From positions 1 through 46,986 of the forward strand of contig JBEAXK010000019.1 of NCBI GenBank assembly GCA_041159865.1: a DNA stretch of 46,986 bases, in the 5' to 3' direction. The translations under genes were made by a program, and so were the position numbers. How positions within the stretch are numbered: the stretch's first letter is position 1; each line of letters starts with the position of its first letter. The stretch is from BJGN01 sp041159865. Its GTDB lineage: Bacteria > Bacteroidota > Bacteroidia > Chitinophagales > Saprospiraceae. Below, one piece after another: positions 26,401 to 33,666 of the stretch. Below the pieces are notes generated by a model, which was not told where the DNA came from, did no database searches, and saw nothing but the letters and a program-made list of their open reading frames with translations.

Positions 26401-26499
26401 AAAGATTTAAACGAGGAAATCAAAAAAGCTAAAGATGCTTTTTCTACTTTAAAGTTAAAATATGTCCCTGTTTTAAATAAAATTGGGCCAAAGCCTTAA
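23446..26499 (+). CDS. Large secreted BNR/sortilin (VPS10)-type beta-propeller protein
   Basis: 1017 residues, signal peptide 1-22 (ending SYAQ). Residues about 35-740 consist of repeated propeller blades with the BNR/Asp-box motif (S/T-x-D-x-G-x-x-W): STDSGENWKKIG, SEDGGKSWNKI, SVDAGKTWKEI, SSDSGESWKS, SQDRGVTWIFL, STDQGRNWERI, TTDGGKTWVNT, STDLGKTWISF, SFDGGKTWNRM. Such proteins are often annotated as glycosyl hydrolase or sortilin-like. About 790-880 is a beta-sandwich resembling a FlgD-like Ig fold (FSIEILDEQGKLVQKLSNP, LPGNYTVKMTKG). The last 130 residues are helical (DRKARHALSMQLYNMHKDLA onward). No sialidase catalytic residues can be assigned and no type IX sorting domain is seen, so a binding or scaffold role is as likely as catalysis. 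Operon with the LolA-like gene, ended by a strong terminator. Confidence 0.85.
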   Translation: MNLKKILYLNLLLGGLSIPSYAQNSTINASSFGVLEARQLGPGTMSGRISAIEGVIADPKILYIGTAGGGIWKTINAGASFKPIFDKYCQSIGALALDPTNAKIIYAGTGESNMRNSVSIGDGIYKSTDSGENWKKIGLDSTEHISKIAIDPKNTSVLYVAVPGPLWSDSPHRGLYKSEDGGKSWNKILYINEKTGVADLILDPRDASVIYATTWEFRRTGFSFSSGGNGSGLYKSVDAGKTWKEITKGLPQKPFGRIALALAPSAPENLLAIVESENTGLYISSDSGESWKSQSATLNVVSRPFYFSTLVVDPKDAKRVYRPAYSFSYSSDGGYSFTDASSDGGWVHSDHHALWINPNNTSQMYLGTDGGVYLSQDRGVTWIFLSNLPVGQFYHVAVDDAIPYRIYGGLQDNGSWFAPSAAPGGISNGDWKSIFGGDGFWTVPDPLNPDFAYAEAQGGTMARVHLKTFKALDIKPQAGKSDGKLRWNWNTPIVTGASNKANLYTGAQYLFKSTDQGRNWERISPDLTTNDPKKQEQEKSGGISADVTSAENHTTIFTLAESPLDEKIIWVGTDDGNLQVTTDGGKTWVNTSSNIAKTGIPLQAWVSSVEPSRFDKNTIYATFDHHTYGDHQTYVAKSTDLGKTWISFKSPEFTGFAHKIKEDLVRSDLLFLGTEMGLFTSFDGGKTWNRMKNNIPWYVLVRDIAIHPKTNDLILGTHGRGIMVIDDISAMRSLTEKEAQQPAVFLPVTPFPISDGEFAGGSFPASGGWVAPNAPGIKPIFYYLKDRPSTGEFSIEILDEQGKLVQKLSNPSKRKGLNKVFWNLRMEPPKTAKGSKVDFATFTAPAVLPGNYTVKMTKGNEVVSQKIQLVHDETNPSFSLEDRKARHALSMQLYNMHKDLATLVDELIAEEDLLTKIASEVKKPAYKETLSQSAKSLYKLRETLVPVEMKSMFADIRRLREDISEVYVAVCSNESKPSNLQETRTKDLNEEIKKAKDAFSTLKLKYVPVLNKIGPKP

Positions 26500-26514
26500 T
26501 GGATAAAATGATTT

Positions 26515-26557
26515 AAAAGGAAGCCCATTTCTGCACAGAAATGGGCTTCCTTTTTTT
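26515..26557 (+). terminator. Strong intrinsic terminator after the BNR protein
   Basis: An 18-bp stem (26515-26532 with 26537-26554; core AAGGAAGCCCATTTCT) with a 4-base loop GCAC and a run of seven T (26551-26557). It starts 15 bases after the stop codon. Confidence 0.95.
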
Positions 26558-26610
26558 AAAAATATTTATAATCCATGATCATTTTAATTATATCCCTATT
26601 ATCCTTTTTA

Positions 26611-26618
26611 TATCTTTG
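26611..26618 (+). promoter_or_regulatory. -7 promoter element of the DUF1080/cytochrome operon
   Basis: TATCTTTG matches TAnnTTTG and ends 25 bases before the ATG at 26644. It lies just downstream of a terminator, so a promoter is required here. The -33 region is not clear. Confidence 0.45.
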
Positions 26619-26643
26619 GAAATCTAAATTTTTAACAAAATAA

Positions 26644-28440
26644 ATGCAGATGAAAAAAATATTTTGGATAATTGCTTTATGGTTGCCGATGTTACTTGAG
26701 GGACAGACCGTAATCACCCTGGAGGATTTATCATTCTTCAAACCAACTGGTAAAACAAATTGGCAATTGGCTAAAGATGTATCAACTGATTTATCTAAAA
26801 AGGATGGCTTTACATCGCTACCAGGCACGGGTGTTCTGATTAATTTACCCACTGAGGGAAATAAAGCTAATTTGCACTCAGCAAATGAATATGGCAATGT
26901 AGATATCAGTTTTGATTTTATGATGTCTGCTCATTCTAATTCTGGATTTTATTTACAAGGTCGTTATGAAGTCCAATTATTAGATTCATGGGGAGTTACC
27001 AATCCTTCATCGGCAGATTGTGGCGGTATTTATCAAAGATTTAAAAAAGGTATGCCTGGAGGAACTTATGAAGGCCATGCTCCAAGGATCAATGCTTGTT
27101 TAGCTCCTGGGTTGTGGCAACATCTGGATATTTCATTTCAAGCTCCTCAATTTGATGAAAATGGAAAAAAGATTATGGATGCTAAAATGCTTCAAATAAA
27201 GCTGAACGGGGCTATTATTCAAGAAAATGTCAGTTTAAGTGGTCCTACAGGTGGGGCTATTTCAGAAATGGAAACAGCAAAAGGTCCCTTTGTGATACAA
27301 GGAGACCATGGTTCGGTTGCTTTTAGAAATTTTACGCTTAGTGACCTGGACAGTAAACCAGCTTATTTAGATTCCATTGATTACCAGGTTTTCTTCGGGA
27401 ATTTTAAAACCAAAGAGGAATTTTTGACTAAAACACCTGATTTAATCGGAAAAACAGATAAACTATCCTGGGATTTAGCCTCTAAAACTTATCATTTTGC
27501 AAATGTTTTAAAAACTGAAATCAATATTTCTGAGGCTGGAGAACATCAGATAGATTTTGAAATAAACGGAAAATATTTTATAAAAATAAATGGGGCTGAG
27601 GTTTTTGCAGAGCCAAATGAAGAGGACAATAACCGCAAATCTATTACCCTAAATCTTCCCAAAGGGAAGGTTCCAATGGAAATCATCTTGATAAAGACAA
27701 AAAAAAGTGTGGATAATAAGCTGGGCTTTTGGATTAAAGGGCCGAATTTCAGAACTACCTCTTTTCATAGTAGAGGTTCCTATCTTGCTTCTTCTTCCAA
27801 TGAAGAAATTTGGCTGGATGCCAATACACCCAGAGTTTTCAGATCTTTTATGGATCTTATGAAAAATGGAAAGAGAATTAAAAGAGTCGTTCATGCTGTA
27901 AATGTAGGCAGTCCAGAAAAATTGCATTATACCTTCGATTTGGATAATGCCAATATTGTTCAGATATGGAAAGGCAATTTTTTAAATACAACCCCTATGT
28001 GGGATGATCGTGGTGATGGTTCTTCCAGACCTTTAGGTCCTGTTTTAACCCTCTCTCCTTACGCTTTTATTGTAAATAAAGCAAATGTATTTAGCCAGGG
28101 AAATTTAGGTGAAAATCTAAGTATTAAAGGTTACGAACTTGATAATCAAGATATTCCCACTTTCAATTATAGTATCGATGGGGCTGATTTTTTTGACAAA
28201 ACGGTGATTATAGATAAAAAATATTTTCAACGAACTATATCGGTTAAAAACCCAAATCCTGACCATCTATTGAGAGTTGCAATGGGTACTGATATTGTAA
28301 AAAAGGAAGAAAACCGATATCTTATCGATGGAAAATCTTACTATATTGAGGCTGCCGGTGCTTCCATAGAACAGTCAGGAAATGTGAAGGTATTATTCGT
28401 ACCAGCCACTGAAAAAGTTCAATATTCAATCATTTGGTAA
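26644..28440 (+). CDS. DUF1080 (3-keto-disaccharide hydrolase family) secreted protein
   Basis: 598 residues (a second ATG at 26650 would drop two). Signal peptide ends near LLEGQ (about 21). Residues about 25-235 form the DUF1080 concanavalin-like domain: NVDISFDFMMSAHSNSGFYL, GRYEVQLLDSWG, CGGIYQ, then FVIQGDHGSVAFRNF at its end. The domain occurs in secreted 3-keto-disaccharide hydrolases/lyases. Residues about 240-370 look like a PA14-type carbohydrate-binding region (HQIDFEINGKYFIKINGAEV), and the remainder is a beta-rich C-terminal part with PMWDDRGDGSSRPLGPVLTL. First gene of a two-gene operon with a propeller-cytochrome c protein (18-base gap). Acting on an oxidised sugar in the periplasm or at the surface is inferred from the family. 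Confidence 0.85.
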   Translation: MQMKKIFWIIALWLPMLLEGQTVITLEDLSFFKPTGKTNWQLAKDVSTDLSKKDGFTSLPGTGVLINLPTEGNKANLHSANEYGNVDISFDFMMSAHSNSGFYLQGRYEVQLLDSWGVTNPSSADCGGIYQRFKKGMPGGTYEGHAPRINACLAPGLWQHLDISFQAPQFDENGKKIMDAKMLQIKLNGAIIQENVSLSGPTGGAISEMETAKGPFVIQGDHGSVAFRNFTLSDLDSKPAYLDSIDYQVFFGNFKTKEEFLTKTPDLIGKTDKLSWDLASKTYHFANVLKTEINISEAGEHQIDFEINGKYFIKINGAEVFAEPNEEDNNRKSITLNLPKGKVPMEIILIKTKKSVDNKLGFWIKGPNFRTTSFHSRGSYLASSSNEEIWLDANTPRVFRSFMDLMKNGKRIKRVVHAVNVGSPEKLHYTFDLDNANIVQIWKGNFLNTTPMWDDRGDGSSRPLGPVLTLSPYAFIVNKANVFSQGNLGENLSIKGYELDNQDIPTFNYSIDGADFFDKTVIIDKKYFQRTISVKNPNPDHLLRVAMGTDIVKKEENRYLIDGKSYYIEAAGASIEQSGNVKVLFVPATEKVQYSIIW

Positions 28441-28458
28441 ATTTCAAAGTAGATTAAC

Positions 28459-30402
28459 ATGAAAAATATTTTGTTTTTAATTCTGTTTTCATTCTCAAGC
28501 CTATTAATAGCCCAAGAGCCAACAGAAAATGATTATTATAAAATTGCCAAAATAGCCATTCCGGAAGGGATCGTCCTGGAAGCAGGAGGAATTGCTAAAA
28601 TGGTCAATGGAGATATTGCCATATCTACCAGACGAGGTGATGTTTATATCATCGAAAATCCATATTCCAATAAACCATACTTTAGAAAATTTGCGTCGGG
28701 ATTACATGAAATCCTTGGACTTGCTATAAAAGATGGCGTTATTTATTGTGCTCAACGTGGAGAATTGACCCGACTGCTTGATAAAAATGGAGATGGAAAA
28801 GCGGACAGGTATGAAACAGTATATTCATGGCCCATTTCTGGTCACTATCATGAATACTCTTATGGTCCCAAAATAGGACCTGATGGTTCCTTCTATGTTA
28901 CCGCCAATGTAGCTTTTGGAAATTCTGACTGGTGGGCAGGAAAATCTTTAGTACCATGGAGAGGCTGGACTATGAAAATAAGCCCAGAGGGTAAAATGGA
29001 ACCTTTCGCTGCAGGAATGAGATCTCCATGCGGAATTGGTATGTTTGAGGGTGAATTCTTTTATGGTGATAATCAAGGTGACTGGCAGGGGTCTGGTTTT
29101 ATTTCTCATGTAGAAAAAGGAGATTTCCTTGGACATCCCGCCTCTCTGGTATGGGCAGATAAGCCAAATTCTCCCGTTACCATGAGAAAAGATGAAATTT
29201 TCACTAAAGTAGATCCAAGGGATAATCCAAAAATTAAACCTGAATTTATCGATAAAGAGGCTTTACCCAACACCACTATTTTTGATATGCGTAAAGCAAT
29301 GCCTGGAAAAGGCATTAAGTCCCCTGCAGTATGGTTACCACATGGCGTTTTAGGGGTATCAACCTCAGAAATTATTACCGATGAAACCGCTGGGGCTTTT
29401 GGTCCGTTTTCTGGTCAATTATTTGTTGGAGATCAAGGGATGTCAAAAATAGCCCGTGTGTATCTTGAAAAAGTTAACGGTCAATATCAGGGTGCAGCCT
29501 TTGATTTTCGCTCTGGATTTAGATCCGGTGTGCTAAGAATGGCTTGGGGAAATGATCAAAGCTTGTTTGTTGGGGGAACTAACAGAGGTTGGGGATCTAT
29601 AGGGAATGAAGCCTTTGGCCTTGAAAGACTCATCTTCACAGGAAAAATGCCTTTTGAAATGAAAACTGTTAAAGCAATGCCCGATGGTTTTGAAATTACT
29701 TTCACGCTTCCTGTCAATAAAAAACTGGCCGCAGATGTAAATAACTATGATGTGAGTAGCTTTACCTATAAATATCACCCAGTTTATGGAAGTCCTATGA
29801 TTAATCAAGGTGAAAATCCTGTTCGAGGTGCAATCGTTTCTGAAGACGGATTAAAAGTAAGGATCGTCGTAGATGCACTCAGAGAAGGTTATATACATGC
29901 GATTGTTCCCGAAGGAGTTCTTTCCCAAAATGAAAATTATCCTCTTTTGCATAAAACAGCTTATTATACTTTAAATGCTATTCCTTCTGGAGATAAAGCA
30001 AATATTACCTTGGTTACACCAAAATCAAAAGCTGAAAGAGAAAGAATTGATGCTGGAAAACTCGTTAATACGCCCGATAACCAAACTAAAGAGGCCGCTC
30101 CTAAAGGTTCGGCTAAACCAAGCTCATCTTCAAATTCAAGCTCCGTGATTTCTGATAAAGAGGCTATGGCTTTACTCACCAAACATACTTGTATTGCCTG
30201 CCACAAAGAAAAAGAACGCGCCGTCGGGCCCTCATATGCTGAGATAGCCAAAAGAAAATATACCGTCGCTGAAATGGAAGCTTTAATTATTGCGCCGAAA
30301 CCAGAAAACTGGCCTGATTTTGCAACTCCAATGGCTCCAATGGGCCATGTACCAAAAGCTGATATTCGAAAACTCGCTGCATGGATTAATACCCGTAAAT
30401 AA
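28459..30402 (+). CDS. Secreted beta-propeller (sugar-dehydrogenase-like) protein with C-terminal cytochrome c domain
   Basis: 647 residues, signal peptide about 1-19 (LLIAQ). Residues about 35-400 are a six-blade propeller of the glucose/sorbosone-dehydrogenase-like type: GGIAKMVNGDIAISTRRGDV, EILGLAIKDGVIYCAQRGEL, SYGPKIGPDGSFYVTANVAF, MRSPCGIGMFEGEFFYGDNQ. A beta domain follows (about 410-510), then a linker rich in Ser/Ala/Lys (530-565), then a compact cytochrome c domain with the haem site C578-I-A-C581-H582 and a probable Met ligand in PMAPMGH. The layout suggests oxidation of a sugar-like substrate with electron transfer to the haem, or use of the haem domain as an electron carrier for other dehydrogenases. 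PQQ binding cannot be confirmed. Second gene of the DUF1080 operon, ended by a two-way terminator. Confidence 0.88.
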   Translation: MKNILFLILFSFSSLLIAQEPTENDYYKIAKIAIPEGIVLEAGGIAKMVNGDIAISTRRGDVYIIENPYSNKPYFRKFASGLHEILGLAIKDGVIYCAQRGELTRLLDKNGDGKADRYETVYSWPISGHYHEYSYGPKIGPDGSFYVTANVAFGNSDWWAGKSLVPWRGWTMKISPEGKMEPFAAGMRSPCGIGMFEGEFFYGDNQGDWQGSGFISHVEKGDFLGHPASLVWADKPNSPVTMRKDEIFTKVDPRDNPKIKPEFIDKEALPNTTIFDMRKAMPGKGIKSPAVWLPHGVLGVSTSEIITDETAGAFGPFSGQLFVGDQGMSKIARVYLEKVNGQYQGAAFDFRSGFRSGVLRMAWGNDQSLFVGGTNRGWGSIGNEAFGLERLIFTGKMPFEMKTVKAMPDGFEITFTLPVNKKLAADVNNYDVSSFTYKYHPVYGSPMINQGENPVRGAIVSEDGLKVRIVVDALREGYIHAIVPEGVLSQNENYPLLHKTAYYTLNAIPSGDKANITLVTPKSKAERERIDAGKLVNTPDNQTKEAAPKGSAKPSSSSNSSSVISDKEAMALLTKHTCIACHKEKERAVGPSYAEIAKRKYTVAEMEALIIAPKPENWPDFATPMAPMGHVPKADIRKLAAWINTRK

Positions 30403-30403
30403 A

Positions 30404-30460
30404 TTTATCGTAAATTAAAAAAGCGACTTCAATTGAGGTCGCTTTTTTAATTACGATAAA
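30404..30460. terminator. Bidirectional terminator between the cytochrome protein and arsM
   Basis: A long near-perfect palindrome. Core GCGACTTC (30423-30430) pairs with GAGGTCGC (30435-30442) with one G-T pair and loop AATT, flanked by A6/T6 and by outer arms TTTATCGTAA and TTACGATAAA. Both strands end in a T tract, so it can stop transcription from both converging genes, whose stop codons lie 2 and 8 bases away. Confidence 0.93.
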
Positions 30461-30467
30461 ATCAAAT

Positions 30468-31280
30468 TTAAATACCTTGCTTTTCAGCGTAAACGGTTAC
30501 ACTAAAAATACCCGTATTTCCATTTTTAAAATCTTCCAATTCCTTGTTATTGAGATATTTACTTAAAATATCATCGGGAATAACAATAACTTTTTCCTTT
30601 TGTACAGAAATATTTTTGAATCCATTAGCGGAAATTAATCCTAAATATTCATCCTTTTGAATGGCACCGGTAACACAACCTGCATACATTTCAGCTTCTT
30701 TTTGTAAATTTTCAGGTAACTCACCTTTTAGCACTACATCCGAGATACTGAAATGTCCGCCTGGTTTTAAAACTCGATAAATCTCTTTGATCACCCCGTC
30801 TTTATCTGGTACCAAATTAAGGACACAATTACTTACCACCACATCTGCCATATTCGATTCAACAGGCATATTCTCAATATCACCCAGTATAAAATGAACA
30901 TTTGTAAAGCCTAGTTTTTTAGCATTCACCGTTGCTTTTTCTATCATGGCAGGCGTAAAGTCAATACCCACCACTTTTCCTGTTTCACCAACTTCTTCTC
31001 TGGCAATAAAACAATCATTTCCTGCCCCACTGCCCAAATCAATAACCGTGTTACCTTTGACAATTCTGGCATATTGGGTTGGTAATCCGCATCCTAAGCC
31101 TAAATCAGCATCAGGATTGTAACCCAATAAATCGGAATAATCATCTGTCATGATATTGTACACTTCGGTGGAACAACCTCCGGCACCGCAACAAGAAGAT
31201 TGATTCAATTCCTTTTCCTGTAAAGCAATTTCACTATATTTTTGCTTAACAAGCTCCTTAAGTTGAACAGCATTTTTCAT
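30468..31280 (-). CDS. arsM: Arsenite S-adenosylmethionine methyltransferase
   Basis: 270 residues from the ATG at 31280; a 35-residue upstream extension of the frame is unlike the family and lies inside arsR, so I reject it. Methylates As(III) stepwise using S-adenosylmethionine. The Rossmann fold has motif I DLGSGAGNDC (81-90) and D107 in VVGIDFTPAM. The three cysteines needed for arsenite binding are present: C64 (GLGCGLPT), C152 (VSNCVLNL) and C202 (YAGCVTGA), plus an N-terminal Cys cluster SSCCGAGGC (28-36). The start codon overlaps the last 23 bases of arsR, so translation is coupled. There is no arsenite pump or arsenate reductase gene in the window. Confidence 0.92.
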   Translation of the reverse strand: MKNAVQLKELVKQKYSEIALQEKELNQSSCCGAGGCSTEVYNIMTDDYSDLLGYNPDADLGLGCGLPTQYARIVKGNTVIDLGSGAGNDCFIAREEVGETGKVVGIDFTPAMIEKATVNAKKLGFTNVHFILGDIENMPVESNMADVVVSNCVLNLVPDKDGVIKEIYRVLKPGGHFSISDVVLKGELPENLQKEAEMYAGCVTGAIQKDEYLGLISANGFKNISVQKEKVIVIPDDILSKYLNNKELEDFKNGNTGIFSVTVYAEKQGI

Positions 31281-31599
31281 CTTTCTTATTTTTAAAATTC
31301 TTGAAATAATGATCCCATAATCCTTGTACCTCTTCCCACTTATCTTTATCAATGCAATAGCAAACTTTAGCTCCGTCAATTTCACCTTTTATTAAACCAA
31401 CCGCTTTTAATTCCTTCAAATGTTGAGAAACGGTGCTTTGTGCCAAAGGTAATTCATCTACAATATCACCACAGATACAGGCATTTTTTGAAATCAGTAA
31501 GTTTAAGATAGCTATTCTTGCAGGGTGAGCCAAAGCTTTGGCGTACTCTGCCAATTCAATTTCAGAACGCAAAAAATCAGTAGCTTTAGATTTTATCAT
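31258..31599 (-). CDS. arsR: ArsR/SmtB-family metalloid-responsive repressor
   Basis: 113 residues, winged-helix. AKALAHPARIAILNLL (20-35) is the family opening; the recognition helix region is LPLAQSTVSQHLKELKAVGL (50-69). C41-I-C43 at the start of the DNA-reading helix is placed like the As(III) site of classical ArsR; further Cys occur at C80 and C82 and in the tail C110-C111. It should leave its operator when arsenite binds, releasing arsM expression. A palindrome of 13-bp arms lies 8 bases upstream of its start codon and overlaps the likely promoter, so it is autoregulated with arsM in one operon. Confidence 0.93.
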   Translation of the reverse strand: MIKSKATDFLRSEIELAEYAKALAHPARIAILNLLISKNACICGDIVDELPLAQSTVSQHLKELKAVGLIKGEIDGAKVCYCIDKDKWEEVQGLWDHYFKNFKNKKDEKCCST

Positions 31600-31607
31600 G
31601 AGATACG

Positions 31608-31637
31608 TTTATTAATCGTAAAAATACGATTAATAAA
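31608..31637 (-). promoter_or_regulatory. ArsR operator (perfect palindrome) over the arsRM promoter
   Basis: A perfect inverted repeat: arms of 13 bases (31608-31620, TTTATTAATCGTA, with 31625-31637) and a 4-base spacer AAAA. On the minus strand TTG, 20 bases, then TATTTTTA gives a weak promoter whose -7 part falls inside the palindrome, so bound ArsR would block polymerase. Confidence 0.75.
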
Positions 31638-31674
31638 AATACAAGTCAAGTTTTTTTATTCTCGCTAAAAAAAA

Positions 31675-33579
31675 TCAGGCCTCAGCAAGTACAATCAAAA
31701 GATCATTTTGCTCAAATTTAATTTGATTTGATTTTAATGGATTTAAAACAACACCAAATTTACCATTATTCATATTTATTGGATTCAATGATCTATATCC
31801 AATAGCTGTATGTCCTCTTTTGGCAACATATTCTGTAACTTGATAAAAATCAACAGGATGAGTTACATCTAAATAATCAATAACAGGATTCAAATAAATT
31901 TCTGCTCCTTCATTACTAAACAAATGATTATAAACCTTTTCTAAATCTTTATTTTCGGCAATCTGAGTCATTAGAAGACTTAATAAATTATCACTAACAA
32001 TAAAGTCATCTGCTTTTGCTACTTCCGCAAGTTCTCTATTTTGAACATCCAGCATTTCCGATACAACTGAAAAATCCTTGCCTGCCTTTTCAGAAATATC
32101 TCTTAAATGAACTAAACAAATCAGGGTTATTGCATCGGAAATCTGAATATTTTCCTTGTTCATATAACTTAATACAATGATATGATTGAAGGATTCAATA
32201 CGGAGATCATCCAGGGTTTTCCTATCATTTATATTCCCATGTTGAAAATAAAGGGTCATATTTTTAAGTTCCTCAGAAAGGGAAACCAAGGAATCTTCCA
32301 TGCCTTCAATTTCACCTAAAATACTTACAGAAGATCCCTTTATCACATAATGATCTAATTCTTCAATTATTTTTTTTCCTTTATGATTCCAGCCTAAAAT
32401 CAAGGTAGATTCCAATTCCCTATCCATTTTCTCCTGTGGAATAAAGTTTACAGGTAGAACCTCTTTTGGAAGGAGCAATCTATTTATCTTACTATCATCC
32501 TGGGCAATTAAAATAAGCTGATCTTCCTTGTTCAATTGATAGTTCATATCTGGATTAAGAAGAACCTTTTTTTCTTTTGTAAAAACACCCATTACACAAG
32601 AATCCTCGAATGAAAATAAACATTGTTTAAAGGTTAATCCAACAATTCCATGATCTGAATAAAAATATATTTCATCACCTTCAAATTGCAATAAATCGGA
32701 ATATATGATACTTAAACCTGATTGTCGGCAGGTTTGTGCTGTTAATCTCGAAATTAAATCGGAAGAAAAAACATAAGAAACTTCCTTACCACCTACTAGA
32801 TTAGCGACTTGTCTGTTTTCGTCATTTTTAATTTCTGCGACGATATGATAGGGTTCTTTTTTTCGATTTTTATTTCCAGTTATACTTAAAACTGATTTTA
32901 TAACCTGATTATCAGGATTTTCCTCTTTTTCAGGACTTAGAAGGATAATAGATTTAGCTTCATTATAATTCACCATCTCGAGATCTCTCAAATCGAGTGG
33001 ATTTCCACTTCGAATAATTATTTTAGATGTTTTACTATCCTGAATTTTAGCCCTGATGTCGTCTTCCATTTCTACTTTATCCAAATCGGCAAGAACAACT
33101 ATAACCGCTTTTTTCTGGCTTTCGTTAGCTAGGCATAACTCAGAAATAACTGCATAGATCATGGAGCTGTAACCTAAAATTAAGGTATGATTAGATTCAA
33201 TTACTTTTGACTTACCCTTTCTTAGATTAGAAATGCTCTCATCTATTCCACTAGAAATAGAACCAATTAAGGAAGAGAAAATAAATAATCCTGCAATCGT
33301 TATGATCAACATAAAAAGGCGGAAAGTCCAGCCTTCGTCCCCTGTTACGGTTCCAGCATCAAGAACTCTCATTAGACTTTGCCATATTCCCTCGAGTAAA
33401 CCTAAGGGTTCGCCTAGTTCAGGGTCAGCACTTAAACCCGTAATAAAGAGAATTACTCCAGCCAAAATAACTAATAAAAAGGTAACTAAAGCCAACCATG
33501 AGATGATGGCTATGGGACCTTTAGAAAGGGTATTATCAAAATTATACCTTAATTTTTCACTAAAACTTGCTTTTGCCAT
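31675..33579 (-). CDS. CASTOR/POLLUX-like ion channel with RCK (TrkA-type) domains
   Basis: 634 residues. Two membrane segments (about 21-48 and 86-108) flank a pore loop with L73-D-A-G-T-V-T-G-D-E-G (73-83), unlike the TVGYG filter of ordinary potassium channels but resembling the ADAG-type filter of plant CASTOR/POLLUX (DMI1) channels and their bacterial relatives. The cytoplasmic part has two RCK-like Rossmann units: the first starts HTLILGYSSMIYAVISELCL (about 131), the second ESTLILGWNHKGKKIIEELD (about 390), then RCK-C-type ends such as NEDQLILIAQ and NDLLIVLAEA. The domain plan is that of the family. Probable role: cation (K+ or Ca2+) flux gated by a cytoplasmic ligand; the ion is not decided by sequence. 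Single gene between the ars promoter and the divergent TonB receptor. Confidence 0.85.
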   Translation of the reverse strand: MAKASFSEKLRYNFDNTLSKGPIAIISWLALVTFLLVILAGVILFITGLSADPELGEPLGLLEGIWQSLMRVLDAGTVTGDEGWTFRLFMLIITIAGLFIFSSLIGSISSGIDESISNLRKGKSKVIESNHTLILGYSSMIYAVISELCLANESQKKAVIVVLADLDKVEMEDDIRAKIQDSKTSKIIIRSGNPLDLRDLEMVNYNEAKSIILLSPEKEENPDNQVIKSVLSITGNKNRKKEPYHIVAEIKNDENRQVANLVGGKEVSYVFSSDLISRLTAQTCRQSGLSIIYSDLLQFEGDEIYFYSDHGIVGLTFKQCLFSFEDSCVMGVFTKEKKVLLNPDMNYQLNKEDQLILIAQDDSKINRLLLPKEVLPVNFIPQEKMDRELESTLILGWNHKGKKIIEELDHYVIKGSSVSILGEIEGMEDSLVSLSEELKNMTLYFQHGNINDRKTLDDLRIESFNHIIVLSYMNKENIQISDAITLICLVHLRDISEKAGKDFSVVSEMLDVQNRELAEVAKADDFIVSDNLLSLLMTQIAENKDLEKVYNHLFSNEGAEIYLNPVIDYLDVTHPVDFYQVTEYVAKRGHTAIGYRSLNPINMNNGKFGVVLNPLKSNQIKFEQNDLLIVLAEA

Positions 33580-33666
33580 GATAAATAATGTTAAAGTAAG
33601 TGTAATATAATTATTAAATTTATTAATATTTAAAACAAGAAGAAATCTCTTTTACTATTTTTGGAA

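Noticed and set aside
31281..31385. N-terminal extension of arsM by 35 residues
   Set aside because: The extension lies wholly inside arsR, does not resemble the family, and the ATG at 31280 gives the normal ArsM start.
33656..33663. TATTTTTG as a promoter of the TonB receptor gene
   Set aside because: It fits the -7 consensus but ends 4 bases before the ATG, so transcription would start inside the gene. Probably chance in AT-rich DNA.
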